Assembly: GCA_020809705.1 (NCBI GenBank)
Contig: CP085834.1
Location: 1,116,001-1,180,000, forward strand
Length of the DNA stretch: 64,000 nucleotides
DNA from: Calonectria ilicicola
Lineage: Eukaryota > Ascomycota > Sordariomycetes > Hypocreales > Nectriaceae
Direction of reading: 5' to 3'
In this document: piece by piece, positions 12,404-23,701 of the stretch
Layout: each line of letters opens with the position of its first letter
Numbering within the stretch: position 1 is the stretch's first letter
Program-made: the position numbers and the translations under genes
Notes under the pieces: model-generated
The model's database searches: none
Seen by the model: only the letters and a program-made list of their open reading frames with translations
Told to the model about the DNA's origin: nothing

Positions 12404-13760
12404 AGATCAAAATCCTTTTATAAGCCTTTCTTAACCTTTATTAATATAGCTTTAATTGGTTTACTCTAGCTAGATTGCTTTTCCTTAAATATATATTAGT
12501 AATTAATTAGATTATATATAGATTAATAGTATACTTAATATTATTTTATTACTTTCTTTTTAAATTAATTATTATTTCCTTTACTTTTATATTTCTTATT
12601 TAATAATATTAAATTAAAATTTTAATATAATTTTACTTTCTTCTTACTTTCTTCTTTAATATAGAATATCCCTTTTTTAATAATAATTACCTTTAAATTT
12701 TACTTTAATTTAATTAACTCTTATATAATTATAATAATTTTAAATATTATTATTAATTTAATATTATTTTTATATATATAATTTATAATTATTTTTATTA
12801 TATAAATTATATCTTATTTTTATTTTATTATTTATTTATAAAGTACTTATTAATCCTTAGTTAAATCTTATTAATCTTTATTATTTTAAGAATTAAGTAT
12901 TTCTATTAATAGTACTATAATCTTATTATATCTCTTTTATTTTTTTTAAAAGCTTTTTTTAATTTCTTAATTACCTTATAAAAATCTATTATATAAGTAA
13001 AATATTAAAAAAGATTATATTAAAGAAGTCCTTTAACTATTAGCCTATATAAATCTTAACAAGCTTATATTACTTACCTTATATTAAGACTTCTTCCTAT
13101 TAATCTAATTAATTTAAAAATCTCTTTTTAAATTTTATTCCTTTTATAATAATCTTATATTCTTTTTTAATCTTTAATTTTATATATTCTTCTTTAAATA
13201 TTACCTAGATCTTTAGGACTTATATTTAATCTTATAAAAATTATTTACTTTAATTAAAGTATTATCTTAATTTAAAAAAGATTAAATTATAAATAACTTT
13301 ATAAATTTAAATAATCTTTACTTATTACTTCTTATAATCTTACTTATTAATTTTATAAAAATAAAATATCTTATTATAAGCTTTCTATTATAATATACTT
13401 AGATTTATATATACTTTTATTTTTAATTTAATTAAAAAATATAAAAATTAATTTAATTTTTTTAAAATTTTTTTTTAAAAAATCTAAATTTATATAATTT
13501 TATAATTTTTATAATAATTTTAATTTTATTAATTTTATTTAATTATTTTAATTATTAATATTTAATAAAATTATTTTATTATTTTTTATAAATATTATTT
13601 TTTTTATTTAATTAATTTTATATAAAATTTTTTAATTAATTATTTATAATATATAATTTAAATATAATTTTTAAATAAATAATAATCTTAATTATATTTT
13701 TAATATAATTTTTATTATAACCTTAATTTATTTAATATTATTTTAATATAAAGCCAGGCT
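12404..13760. other. AT-rich decayed repeat to the edge of the desert
   Basis: About 1.36 kb of AT-converted sequence without readable motifs. Composition returns to normal within a few tens of bases near 13,760. This is the right boundary of the AT isochore. Confidence 0.6.
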
Positions 13761-14437
13761 TATAACTATCACAAGCTTCAATAATATTAAAAGTCCTATA
13801 TATTAACCAAAGTTTAACCCCTACTAGTACCAGTACTTATATCTAATGCAATTATGCAGAAAATATCCTTCTACCCAGTCCGGGTTTAATCCCTGTACAT
13901 CGTCCTCCAACAGGAGCCGGCCAGTTCCTAATTTGTGCAGTGCCACGCAACCAACTCCAGGTCTGGTGTCTTTATCTGCATAAGCTAACCACTTTGGTTT
14001 CTGAACGTCGGATCTGTGCCCCTTTTACGTATCCAACATCTATTGACAAATGACAGGGTATAATTTATCGACAACTCATTCATAGAACCTCACCATGGTG
14101 ATTGCATGCGCAAGGATGGATCTACACGCGGCGCTTTCAGAGGAGAGGACAGTCTGACCGCGGTAAAGACGCTCAGTTCTGGCTGGGTACGAGACCGCCA
14201 ACATCCCTTGAGCTATGTATGGGCGGCTGACAGACGCTGGCAACTGTCCAGCCAGCTGTCTTGGAGTCATGCCTAGAGATCTGACTGCTACTGCTGGCAC
14301 GTGTCCCTCCGCTTCAATTCAGAAAACCAACTCATGTTTCCTCTTCACTCTCTACCGTCAAGTCTTGTTTCACATCCCCTCGAAATTGTGCTTTCGTGCC
14401 TCCTCCTCTCACGCGTCTGCGGAAACTCATTGCCGAT

Positions 14438-15136
14438 ATGGTTCTCACGCCTCCTGCTGCTTCCGTGGTCCCAACCATCATGACCAGCTTCGCTAAGGGA
14501 CTCATGATTCCCATGATCCCATGGACCATCTTCAAGCTCCTAGCTACCAAAACTTGCACATGCGAACACGGCACAGACATGCCATCTGACGATCGCCTGA
14601 CCTCCGCCTTGGAAAGGATCGAACATCATCTCCGACCTTGGCCCACCCCCGATACAAACCATGTGGTTCTTGCATTCGCTGCCGCCGCCGTTTTCATCCT
14701 CCTCTTTCGTCTCCTTTGGTGTTTGATTCTCCGCATTTTGCCCAACCCTAGCCACGGCCAGTCCCTTGTGCTAGAGATCGAGAAACTGAAAAGAGACCTG
14801 GAGAGTGCCCACAAGGAGACTATCCGGCAGCGAACCAGAGCCGAAGTTGCCGAAGAACAAGTCGCAGCCTGTGAGAAACGATTCGAGTCTTCTGAAGAAC
14901 AAATGGAAGCCGCCGAGGCACGAACCGCGGCCGCTGAAGCTCGAACCAAAGCCGCCAAAGGCTTCGCTTCTCACGAGCGCATCATGGTCAAGTTCTGGAA
15001 GCAAAAACTTGCCGAGACCGAGAAGCGCCTCCAAAAACAGAATACCACAATCACTGACACTGGATCGAAACTCGAGGACAGGGAAGCCGAAACTGATCAG
15101 GCTGAGCCTGAATCTTGGGAACAGGGATGGGCTTAG
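14438..15136 (+). CDS. Small membrane-anchored coiled-coil protein (paralog family, member 1)
   Basis: A 232-residue single-exon frame of unknown function. I start at the first ATG (14438); the open frame runs further upstream only from a GTG. It shows a short N-terminal hydrophobic stretch ending in an IPWTIFKLL block, a Cys-rich spot, a clear membrane segment at about residues 73-97 (Val-Leu-Ala-Phe then Phe-Ile-Leu-Leu-Phe), then a long heptad-rich coiled coil at about 107-210 rich in Glu, Ala, Arg and Lys. An anchored, cytosolic or luminal rod is the simplest reading. It shares WT-x-FK and an L-x-S-x-LE-x-IE motif with the gene at 18,587, so the two look paralogous. It is the first intact-looking gene beside the RIP desert. 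Confidence 0.5.
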   Translation: MVLTPPAASVVPTIMTSFAKGLMIPMIPWTIFKLLATKTCTCEHGTDMPSDDRLTSALERIEHHLRPWPTPDTNHVVLAFAAAAVFILLFRLLWCLILRILPNPSHGQSLVLEIEKLKRDLESAHKETIRQRTRAEVAEEQVAACEKRFESSEEQMEAAEARTAAAEARTKAAKGFASHERIMVKFWKQKLAETEKRLQKQNTTITDTGSKLEDREAETDQAEPESWEQGWA

Positions 15137-15355
15137 ATACGAAGACTTTAAATTGTATTTGGATTGCATTACCGGGCTGTTTCTGGAGAGTACGGATTGA
15201 TGCAAAGTATTTGGAAGGGCACTATTTACCACATGTAGTAATAGAGTGACCGACATCAAATGGGCTTCTCATGCCTGGTAATATTTCCTCCTTGCTCTAG
15301 TCCGTCTCTAATATTCCTCCCCAGCTACATATGGGTAACCAAGAAATACAAGATA

Positions 15356-16309
15356 TTAAGTTGCGATCAAGTCCACTCTCTTCCAAGTCCCGGTGGCGGC
15401 TGAAGGGTCACTCATGTATACAATCGAAGCATCAGATGTCTGTACTCTAAACTGAGTGCGAGAAGGGTCGTTCTCGGTGAAGTAGTCAAATGGAATTCCC
15501 AACTGGAGTGGGGAGCATTTAGTATAGCTTTCATCCACACCAATGTTATTTGACCCGCCAGTATGAAGAGAGCCACTCGAAATAGTGTAAACATACTGTT
15601 GACCAACCATTAATCGATTCGTGCCAGCCTCAAGGAGGAAATAAGCGTTTACAAAATTGCTTGCTTGTGCGACGGGAGCCTTGAAGTAGACAGTGCCGCC
15701 TGGTACGCTCGGGTTGTTCTTGACGATTACACCATTGACATCAGACCGCTGTGAGTTTTGTCCCGTAGCAAGGAATGAGGGGCGAGGAGCCTCTGGTGCG
15801 CTGGACGTGGTTGTTATCTCACTTGTTTCCGGCTGAGTTGTAATATCGGTTGGGATTGGCTCTTGTTGCGAGGTAGTTTCGACAAGAGTGACCTCTGGCT
15901 GGGATGTAGTCTCGGTTGGGACTGGCTCTTCTTGTGAGGTAGTGTCGACAGGAATGATGTCTGGTCGAGATGTAGTGTCGGTTTGGATTGGCTCTTGTTA
16001 TAATGTGGTGTCGACAGAGGTCGTTCCCAATTCAGATGGTGCTGTCGTTGTCTGGGTCCCGCTCGTAATTTCTGCCTTAATAGTCGTATCTGTGGCTGTG
16101 GTTCGGCTCGAGGCTCCTGGCTGGGTCGCTTTATCCGTCTCACCGACTGTTTCGCCCTGGCTAGAAGATGTTGTGGGCTGGATTGTACTAGAGGTGGTGA
16201 CGGTTTGAATTGAAATACTCGACCCGGTTCTGGGCTTCACTCGACACTAGGCGGCCAGGCCAATTTCGGCAAACGCCCCTAGGGCAACCAAGAGAGAAGA
16301 GGCTCGCAT
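15356..16309 (-). pseudogene. Secreted Thr/Ser-rich protein gene, two in-frame stops
   Basis: One frame covers the whole interval. ATG at 16309 starts a 20-residue signal peptide (MRASSLLVALGAFAEIGLAA), which runs straight into TAG at 16247-16249. A Thr/Ser-rich stalk follows with near-repeats built on TTSQ-EP and TETTSQPEV, interrupted by TAA at 15998-16000. A roughly 140-residue C-terminal domain then ends at 15356. Both stops are one CpA-to-TpA step from Gln (CAG, CAA). The second falls in a repeat whose sister copies read Gln-Gln at that place. The product would have been a mucin-like wall or secreted protein. I do not recognise the C-terminal domain. Confidence 0.65.
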
Positions 16310-17480
16310 TGAAATAGAATGAATCGGTGAATAGACCAAAGAGTTGAAACGATTGAAAGAAAAGAAGCCTTCAATTCTGGATGGGGATCCTAGTATCTGT
16401 TAAATGGACAACAATCTCAATGAGCCCACCAGAAATTAAGCAAGCCATGTCTCAAAGCTAGCGGTAGCTAAGAGGACGCTATTTGACGTTAGCACATCCA
16501 TGGCGATCTGGGTTTGCTTTTTACACAGACTTAAGACGGAAAGCGTTAGTATTTTCTAACCAACAGAAACTTCGAAAAAAACGTGCATGTATTAGTTTAG
16601 AACATTCCTTTTGATTCGTGGATCTAGACCTCCTATTATTCAGACTAATCGAACGATCCCTTCCACGGAAAAACCAACAAGACGAGCTAGCAACTCGGCT
16701 AAGGCCCCCGCAGAGATCGATCGCCTATTAGATCCAATCAATTGGTTCTTGTAGACGCATCACGACCCACAAAGCGAGACGAATTCTTGTGTTAACACGG
16801 TATGCTTGAGGCACTAATTCCTAGCTTGATTCATGCTTAATCTATAGTAAAAATAATGCATTTATGTCTCGTCAAACATAAAGGAGATCAATATTTGAGA
16901 GCAAAAGGCTTTGGCTTAAGATTGTTTCATAGTATGCTTGTCCATACATCCTCAACGACCGCGGTCCGCCTGCAATGACTGATAGTGTGTTCTTGCAGAC
17001 CCCAAGACTTGAAATAACTTTGCTATCACCACCTACATAATATGAATGCCATGTTATCAAAATATATACGTAGGGATACTCAGGTGCTTAGAGGATAGTT
17101 GCTTTATCACCACAGGCTTCAAGGGGCACCAGAGGCTGTAGATGAGCATGTATCGAACCACAGTCTGTGCCCTGTGGTCAATTTAGCCGCAAATCTTCGT
17201 GTGTTTCTTATTAGATATATCATGTTCAAGATAATTCCATATTCTACCAGAGAAAATCCAAATCACGACAATTTGATCTCCCCGTGGATTCCAAAACAAC
17301 TTCCTTTTGTTGCTTGATATTCTGCTACGCACACATATACATTTTACCAAGTGCACATATCAAACCATTTAGCAGGGCTTTTGTAAGAAATCCTAAGATA
17401 ATTCAATGAAAATACCAAAGTCTGAACTTATTTTATTATAAATAAGTTTAGAAATATATATAAGATTATTTATTTTATTC
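16310..17480. other. Intergenic, no gene seen
   Basis: About 1.17 kb with only short uninformative frames on both strands. The last 80 bases before 17,480 are locally AT-rich. Confidence 0.5.
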
Positions 17481-17627
17481 TTAGTTCTTTATCTTAATCT
17501 TAAATTTAAATGCTTTATTTGTACACCTGGCAAAATGTATGTTTGCGCGCAGGGAGACTCTTTTTAAATGCAACTGGCATTTTCCACTGCTGATTCTGTA
17601 TCTTCCACTCTGCCCACTACAGCGTAG

Positions 17628-17906
17628 ACTCAGACTCTCAAGTTTACGTCTGCCTCCCCCAAGTCGGTTCATACATCAGTTCCGACATCTACTCCGGCAC
17701 CCAGACCTGCTCCCACATTTCGGTCCACCTTTCTGCCGACACCCAAACCTACTCCCATGCCGACTACCACACCGATTCCGACACCTAAACTTGCTTCAGC
17801 TCTTGCTGTCACGCTCCCGAAAATCATGGCCACCGCTGAGATGTCGCTCACTGTTGTAATGATGGTTTGGGCTATGCTCATGTTGACACCGGCTGGCACA
17901 TTCTAA
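17628..17906 (+). pseudogene. Remnant of a Pro/Thr-rich membrane protein (paralog family, member 2)
   Basis: A frame without an ATG, bounded upstream by TAG at 17625-17627 and ending at TAA 17904-17906. It encodes a Pro/Thr-rich stretch (repeated PTP and TSTPAP-like units) then a Met/Val-rich hydrophobic segment. The layout matches the sequence before and after the start of the gene at 18,587: a Pro-rich lead followed by a Met-rich hydrophobic block with MVWAML in place of MALWTM. The coiled-coil part is absent. Translation continues in the same frame above the TAG, so CAG-to-TAG is possible. Confidence 0.3.
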
Positions 17907-18586
17907 CCAGTTTCCAAGACCCAAAACGATTCCTTGGTTTGCGCCTTTCGACAAATCGCAGGTCATGTACGCCCCTGGTTCGACTCCAACACCAATAAGG
18001 GAATTTCCGGCTTTAAATTTGCAGCTGTTGTTGTTGCGTTGTTTGGTAGGAGGACTTTTGCTAATGGAAATCAACCCGACACACGGTCTTCTAAGAACTC
18101 CAACATCTGCGCTTTACCGTTTCGCCTCTTCTTTTTTGTCTATCAAGAGATCTAGCTATGTGAGTCGTGGCTTAGGATTTACATCTTTAACCTGTGACTT
18201 TGGTTTACTGAAAGAGTTTTTCAACACCTTGTGAGCTCATTGAAAAAGCTTTTCACCCAACCGGGTTAACACCACGGCACTGTTCTACTGTTGGTTGTTT
18301 CAAAACCTTCATCGTCACATGACTCATCCAACCGTGTAAATGGAAAGTTGATCCGAAATTATGATAAGGTCACAAGTGATCACAGCCTATGCATTTACTT
18401 TTGGGTATTTTGGTTCAATGGTGCTTGAGCACGCTACTTTTTTTTTTTTTTTAACTCGGCGGAAACTTGTTTAGAGTTCTACGCGCGCTCTCACGCCTCC
18501 TCAGGCTTTAAATTGGACATCTACGCCCACTTTACCTGAAGCCTGCTCCCACATCTGCTTCAAAGCCCACCGTTACGCATCCCTCA

Positions 18587-19123
18587 ATGATGGTCACACC
18601 ATCTCCTCTCAGATCCGCGTCCGCGATAGAAATTATCTTGATCGCTTTTATGGCGCTACTTTCTATAATGGCGTTGTGGACAATGTTCAAATTTCCACCG
18701 ACTGGTGCCACCCTGTGTCCGGTCGCCCATGACCGACCAAACGAACACTTGGTTTCGATCTTGGAACAAATCGAGCAACTCAAGCTGGAGTTTGGGAATG
18801 TCAGGGACAGGCCTTGCGTGCAGCGCGCCATTTTCGCCAACCACAAACAACAACTTGCCAAATGTGAAAACGAAATCTTGGGCTTAAAGACGACAGTCGA
18901 CGCCCTTAAGGCCGTGGAAAATGGACTAAAGTCGCAACTCCACTCAGCTGAAGCCAAGCTCAAGCACTCTGTCTTTCCAGGTGCCAGAGCTGAACTTAAA
19001 TGCGACAGGTGCATTTCCATGCCCGTCAGCATCATGGGTGGAAACGGGAAGATGCAAGATGCAGAGCTTGATGCAAAATTTTCCAAGATTGAAGCGATGC
19101 TTGCCAATGCTTGCCAATCTTGA
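18587..19123 (+). CDS. Small membrane-anchored coiled-coil protein (paralog family, member 3)
   Basis: A 178-residue frame with two consecutive ATG codons at its start. A membrane segment at about residues 13-35 (EIILIAFMALLSIMALW) leads into WTMFKFPPTG, a Cys-Pro spot, then a coiled coil from about 56 to 125 rich in Glu, Gln, Leu and Lys, and a short Cys-containing tail. It resembles the protein at 14,438 in layout and in the motifs WT-x-FK and L-x-S-x-LE-x-IE, but the membrane segment and coil are closer together. Function unknown. Upstream in the same frame a Pro/Thr-rich stretch is open, so a longer protein from a spliced upstream exon is possible. Confidence 0.45.
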   Translation: MMVTPSPLRSASAIEIILIAFMALLSIMALWTMFKFPPTGATLCPVAHDRPNEHLVSILEQIEQLKLEFGNVRDRPCVQRAIFANHKQQLAKCENEILGLKTTVDALKAVENGLKSQLHSAEAKLKHSVFPGARAELKCDRCISMPVSIMGGNGKMQDAELDAKFSKIEAMLANACQS

Positions 19124-19584
19124 TGCGAGTTTTAAGAAGCCCGATACGAGTTAGGCTGAATGTCAGTTCTAGGATGATCGAGGTCAGTGCTACAATCTTC
19201 TGGCTTCAAAGTACGATCGCCGACCAAGATTTTCGGGGCACGGGCTGATTTCAAGAGTCTCCAAGGCTTGAAGGAAAATCACTAGGTAATAAATAAATAA
19301 GTCAATTGAACTTGTTGTCAGCCAAGTTAGCCTTTCCGAAAAGAGAAAAGAAAGGTCATTTTTTTCACTCTCACCAATCTATGCAGCTATTGTCAAGATA
19401 ATAGCGCTTTCTTTTGTTTTGCTTTTTGCCCGTCATGATTGAATGTACCATCACCTCAAAGTCATTGTATTCCGGCAATGCGCCACAGCAAAATTGATTG
19501 TAGGTCAATCGTGACAGCGTAAAATTTCGTATTAATATGCTAAAACTCAATCGCTTAGAGGTATCTCGGGTCCTTTTTTTCATC
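19124..19584. other. Intergenic, no gene seen
   Basis: About 460 bp between converging genes. Nothing recognisable beyond short A- and T-rich runs. Confidence 0.5.
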
Positions 19585-20483
19585 CTAGGGTGCCTCGTGC
19601 AAGTCCCTCAGACCCGGTGCTTCTTGGCGCATTACTGGCTGACCTCCAGCTTCCTGTACAGCAGGCGTGTTTGGCGCCTCGTGGATATCCTTCCATCCAT
19701 CTTGCTGATAGGTCTGGGGGTAATAAACATTTGTGCCAACTCCATCGGGCTTGTATTCTGTCATAGGCGAGCCTTGGTTTGTCGTCGACGTGCCATCGGA
19801 GCCTTTGTGGAAACGCTTCCAGATGAAGAACCCAATACCAGCGAGAACAGCAATTCCACCTAGTGTTGCGCCCACGGCGATACCTGCCACCGCCCCGGTT
19901 GATAATCCCGAACTAGAACTGTCGCTTGATGTTGTTGCTGCAGCGGCCTGCGATGTGCTGTCGCCTGTTGCCGTTGCCGCTGTGCTCGACGATGTCAAAG
20001 TCGTTGTAGTCGTCGTCTCCTCATCTTTGGTTACGTTGAAGTAGTGGGATGTCGCAGCAAGCGATGTGTTTCCGGTCTCATAGAGTGCAGCGTAGAATAC
20101 AGCAGCCTCGTCAGTGGAGAAATTCGTCGAGAATGAGGAGAAGGTTGCGTTCCAGACATAGGTTGTATCGCTAGAGTTGACTGGGTTTCGGTTAGTGTAC
20201 GCCTCAGCACCAAGATTAGCGAAGCAGCCCTACCGACGATGGTATCGTTGTAACTCCATGTGTCGTTGCCCTCGCCTCCCATGGGATAAACTTGATACAA
20301 GACGACGTTCATGTGGTCTAGATCCGACGACCACTCCATGCTGATATTGTTATTCTCCTTGTACACCGAATTGTCGCTGTAGTCGCCATAATTGCCGGCA
20401 TTGGGGGGCTTGACAAATGCATCGGATCGTACATGAGCGACGAGGGCGAGAAGTAGAAATGATAGGGTATACTTGAGAGACAT
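19585..20483 (-). CDS. Type I membrane protein with Ser/Thr stalk
   Basis: Two exons, 20483-20234 and 20180-19585, give 281 residues. The intron has GTAGGG, ACTAAC and CCCAG. The start is the ATG at 20483, since the open frame upstream has only a GTG. Residues 1-18 form a signal peptide (MSLKYTLSFLLLALVAHV). An N-glycosylation-rich ectodomain of about 120 residues with WSSDLD and several N-x-S/T sites follows. Then come a Ser/Thr/Ala stalk, a Gly/Ala/Ile-rich membrane helix near 180-204 followed by KRFHK, and a 75-residue cytosolic tail that repeats QEAP/HEAP. The layout resembles fungal wall-sensor-like surface proteins, but no WSC or other named domain is visible. Confidence 0.75.
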
Positions 20484-22864
20484 CGCGACTGCCACGGAGG
20501 CAAGGCCTCGTCAAGATCGACAGCAAAAAATGAAAAAAGACCGTCAAGGAGAACAAAGAAAATCGTCCACAGAGGGACTCTGGAAATTTGGGGCTATCCA
20601 TCTTCTAGTACACCCAGCATGCCATGCTCTCTTGACGTCTGAGCAGGGGGTGGGCCATTCGTCAGCACTCCCAGGCGCGATCCTGGTTTCAATTACCACG
20701 GCGGATACCAGGGCAGCAGAGCGGTTGATTGGTCTGATTGGGGGCTCTTAAATTTCGACCGCCAGTGGGATGAATCCTTCGCACCTTTAGCGCCACTGTC
20801 CCTCCTCAGCTAGCCCGGAAATAAGCCCTAGCGACGGAGAATCGGCTCGACCTCAGACACCGACTCAGAAACCTACGATTCGCAACGGAATTCCCGCAGA
20901 GGCTGTGTCGAGATAGTGCGGCGTAGGCTCACCAGCCTCTGTCCCTCTCGTGTCTGCTTAAAACATGGAAGCGCTGGGCTATTCTGGTACACATGGCACA
21001 AATGATGAGATAGTTGAGCAGAAGATGACTTCACAATCAAGGAATCTATGTCTTGAGCAGTCTCTCAGCGCAACAAACATGGCCTTTCTGACCGGGAAAC
21101 TACCATCCCCAAAGCATCATTGGTGACAATAAACGGTAGGGCAAACTCTGAAACCCACACTCCAAGAGGAAGCTGGGGAATTCCGCGTTTATCGCACGTG
21201 GCTGATGAAAAGCCAAGCCACCCTCATCACAGGCCGTTTGACTATTTATAGGCGATCGGTCAACGTCAACGGTCGGGAAGCCACCAGTCAAAAGAAACAG
21301 GTAAGTGTGTTTCCTGTGGAGTCTCCAATTGCGGGAAATTCTGCATTACAAATGCATGATTCGATACGAAAAAAAAAAAAATGGTCGTCGTGTCTTGGGT
21401 CCCCGCGATCTGCCCACGCAATCTCCCCGACTCCGCACAGGGCCATGGTGGGGACAAGGCGAGAGCCGCACGTTAGCGAAAAATTAGGTTGCAAATCTAC
21501 CTCTTTGAGCATGGAATCCGATGCCCTTTATCGATCTTATCAATGTGATGAACGATACATCGTCGTATTAATGCTGTTGATCAGCCTTGTGGTTCTATAT
21601 ACAGCGTGATATATCTACAGCCAGCAAAACGGCTTACGAATCCTTCGACGCACGAGCCCCTGTTAATCCGATGGTTGGGCGGGCTAGTAAGCCGCTAGTG
21701 CTGGGTGCTTCATCTGCTGATAAGGGTCCGAGTGTCCCGACTCCTACCCGAGAGTTTCACTATTAGTGCTTTGATCTATGACGATTTTCCTAATAGGGAT
21801 TCTCTTGAGTCAAGATTAAAACTTATTGTTTTGCCTTGCAATCGCTGAAATGCACTTGATATCTATCAAATGCAATCAACTCGCCCACTTAGACTTAAAC
21901 TAGATGCCTTGGTCCAGCATTGATTCACCCTCCGCCATCCCCATCACCTGCGTCACTGTTATTAATTAGTATCGCAATCCCACTAAAATCGGTCAACCGC
22001 ATGATAAAAACCGTACCGGCTACTTCCAGACTGACAAGGGATTCTTAACATGCGAATAATATGCAACTGTAGCTATTGAAGACTTTAGTTTGGTGGGACA
22101 CGGACAATGCTCTGGTCCGAACCCCGGATGTCTTTACACTGGTCACTACTCGGCAATGGGGAGAATTATCACGAAAGGAAAGCATAGAATTCATGACGGT
22201 ATTGTATCTCATACTTGTTCATCTATCTCTTAGGTTACGCGTAATATTCCTGATTCCAACTTTGAATGATGTGCTCCTCAGCCGCAAGACCGGGATTTCG
22301 GCTTATCATGGCACGTGAATCACTTTGCCGCATTTTCCGGAATCCATGAGGTATTCATAAATAAGATTCTTTGCAAAAAGATACTACGCGCTTAGCACAT
22401 TCCGATACGAACCACACCAGTTTCCAGCCACCTCTAACATGACATTAAGGTGCTCGCTCATTGGGCCATGGGGTGTTTTAAGCAAAGGAACATCCGCTCC
22501 AGTCTCTAAACGCGTTGAACCACAATATTTCCCTCTCGCTAGTCGCATTGTAAATTCAGCTCACTGCGGAAATCTGACGAGAAACTGAAAGATTATGCGA
22601 TCAAATGGAACTTAATATTTAAAACAGCGAAAAATGCTAACCTTGGGGCTAGTTGAATTAAAAATCATGTAAATTCATTCTGTGCATTATCCTAGCTACA
22701 AATTCGTACCCTGCATCTCAAATCGTAACAGTGAGCCGGCCAGAGATTGTGCAGCCCCAACAAAACTAGCGACCAAGAAACAACAAACAAACAAGACCAC
22801 AAAATGCCAAATACCTGCGAGCAACTTGCTCTCGATCTAGCTCACAGTCGTTCAGAAACAGAAA
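20484..22864. other. Intergenic, no gene seen
   Basis: About 2.4 kb. Several short frames on both strands lack codon or domain signals. A 12-13-base A run lies near 21,370. Nothing supports a gene. Confidence 0.5.
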
Positions 22865-23701
22865 TTAAGGGAAGGGCTCGTTGATGTGGACCTCAATCTT
22901 GCCGGTGCCGGTAGACTTGGTCTTAATGTAGACCAAGTCGGGCTGGCCGTGCTTGGTCCAATCCGCCATGAGCCACTTGCCGTTGTCCTCCAGCTTAAAG
23001 CCGGTGCCGACATCAATCAGGCGCTTCTTCCATCCGGAGCTGGCAGAGACGGCGTGGACCTCGACAACGTCAGATCCGGTGTTCTTGTTCTTGATGTAGT
23101 ACAGGTCGGCAAAGGCGCCGTCGCACTTGGGCGCAAGGCACCAGTAGCCATTGCCGCCCTCCTGGATGCCAAAGTCGGTGACGACGTGCTGGGTGAAGGT
23201 CTGGTAGTTGGAGGCCTTGCTGGCGACGTGGTACTCAGTTCTGCCGGAGCCAGTGTTGCGAGTCTTGATGTAGACAAGGTCTCCCTTCTCGGACATGGTC
23301 CAGACACCGTTGTCCTCCATGTCGAAGCAAGTGCCAGTCTGGAGAACAAACTTCTGGTATCCAGAAGCGGCATCGGCAACGTGGACCTCGGTCTTCTTGG
23401 TGCCAGTGTTGCGAGTCTTGATGTAAATCAAGTCGGCCTTGCCGTCGCCGGTCCAGTCACACATCAGCCAAGTTCCGTTGTCCTCAATGTTAAAGACGGT
23501 GCCAGTGGCGACGAAGCGGTCCTGGAACTTGGAAGAGCCGCTGGAACCGTGAACCTCAATCTTGTTGGTTCCGGTGTTGCGCGTCTTGATGTAGACAAGG
23601 TCTTGGACACCGTCGCCGTTGAGATCGGCAAATGTCCAGACACCGTTGTCCTCAGGGGCGAAGGCAGTGCCGGTGGCGATGACTCTGAGTTGGTAGGCCA
23701 T
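22865..23701 (-). CDS. Five-repeat FG-GAP/VCBS-type beta-propeller protein, possibly a lectin
   Basis: A single-exon 278-residue protein made almost entirely of five repeats of about 50-58 residues. The core of each repeat is a Gly-Thr-x-Phe lead, EDNG-x-W, an acidic loop (DLNGDGVQDL in repeat 1, DWTGDGKADL in repeat 2), then VYIKTRNTGT and EVH. The D-x-NGDG-x-x-DL loop is the calcium-binding signature of FG-GAP/VCBS propellers such as integrin-like fungal lectins. There is no signal peptide, so a cytosolic or non-classically secreted protein is likely. Repeats 3 and 4 have weakened acidic loops. High G/C at third positions also leaves the opposite strand open, which is a shadow. Sugar binding is an inference. 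Confidence 0.7.
   Translation of the reverse strand: MAYQLRVIATGTAFAPEDNGVWTFADLNGDGVQDLVYIKTRNTGTNKIEVHGSSGSSKFQDRFVATGTVFNIEDNGTWLMCDWTGDGKADLIYIKTRNTGTKKTEVHVADAASGYQKFVLQTGTCFDMEDNGVWTMSEKGDLVYIKTRNTGSGRTEYHVASKASNYQTFTQHVVTDFGIQEGGNGYWCLAPKCDGAFADLYYIKNKNTGSDVVEVHAVSASSGWKKRLIDVGTGFKLEDNGKWLMADWTKHGQPDLVYIKTKSTGTGKIEVHINEPFP

Noticed and set aside
17960..17990. tRNA B-box-like GGTTCGACTCC
   Set aside because: No A box at the right distance and the T-arm and acceptor stem do not pair.
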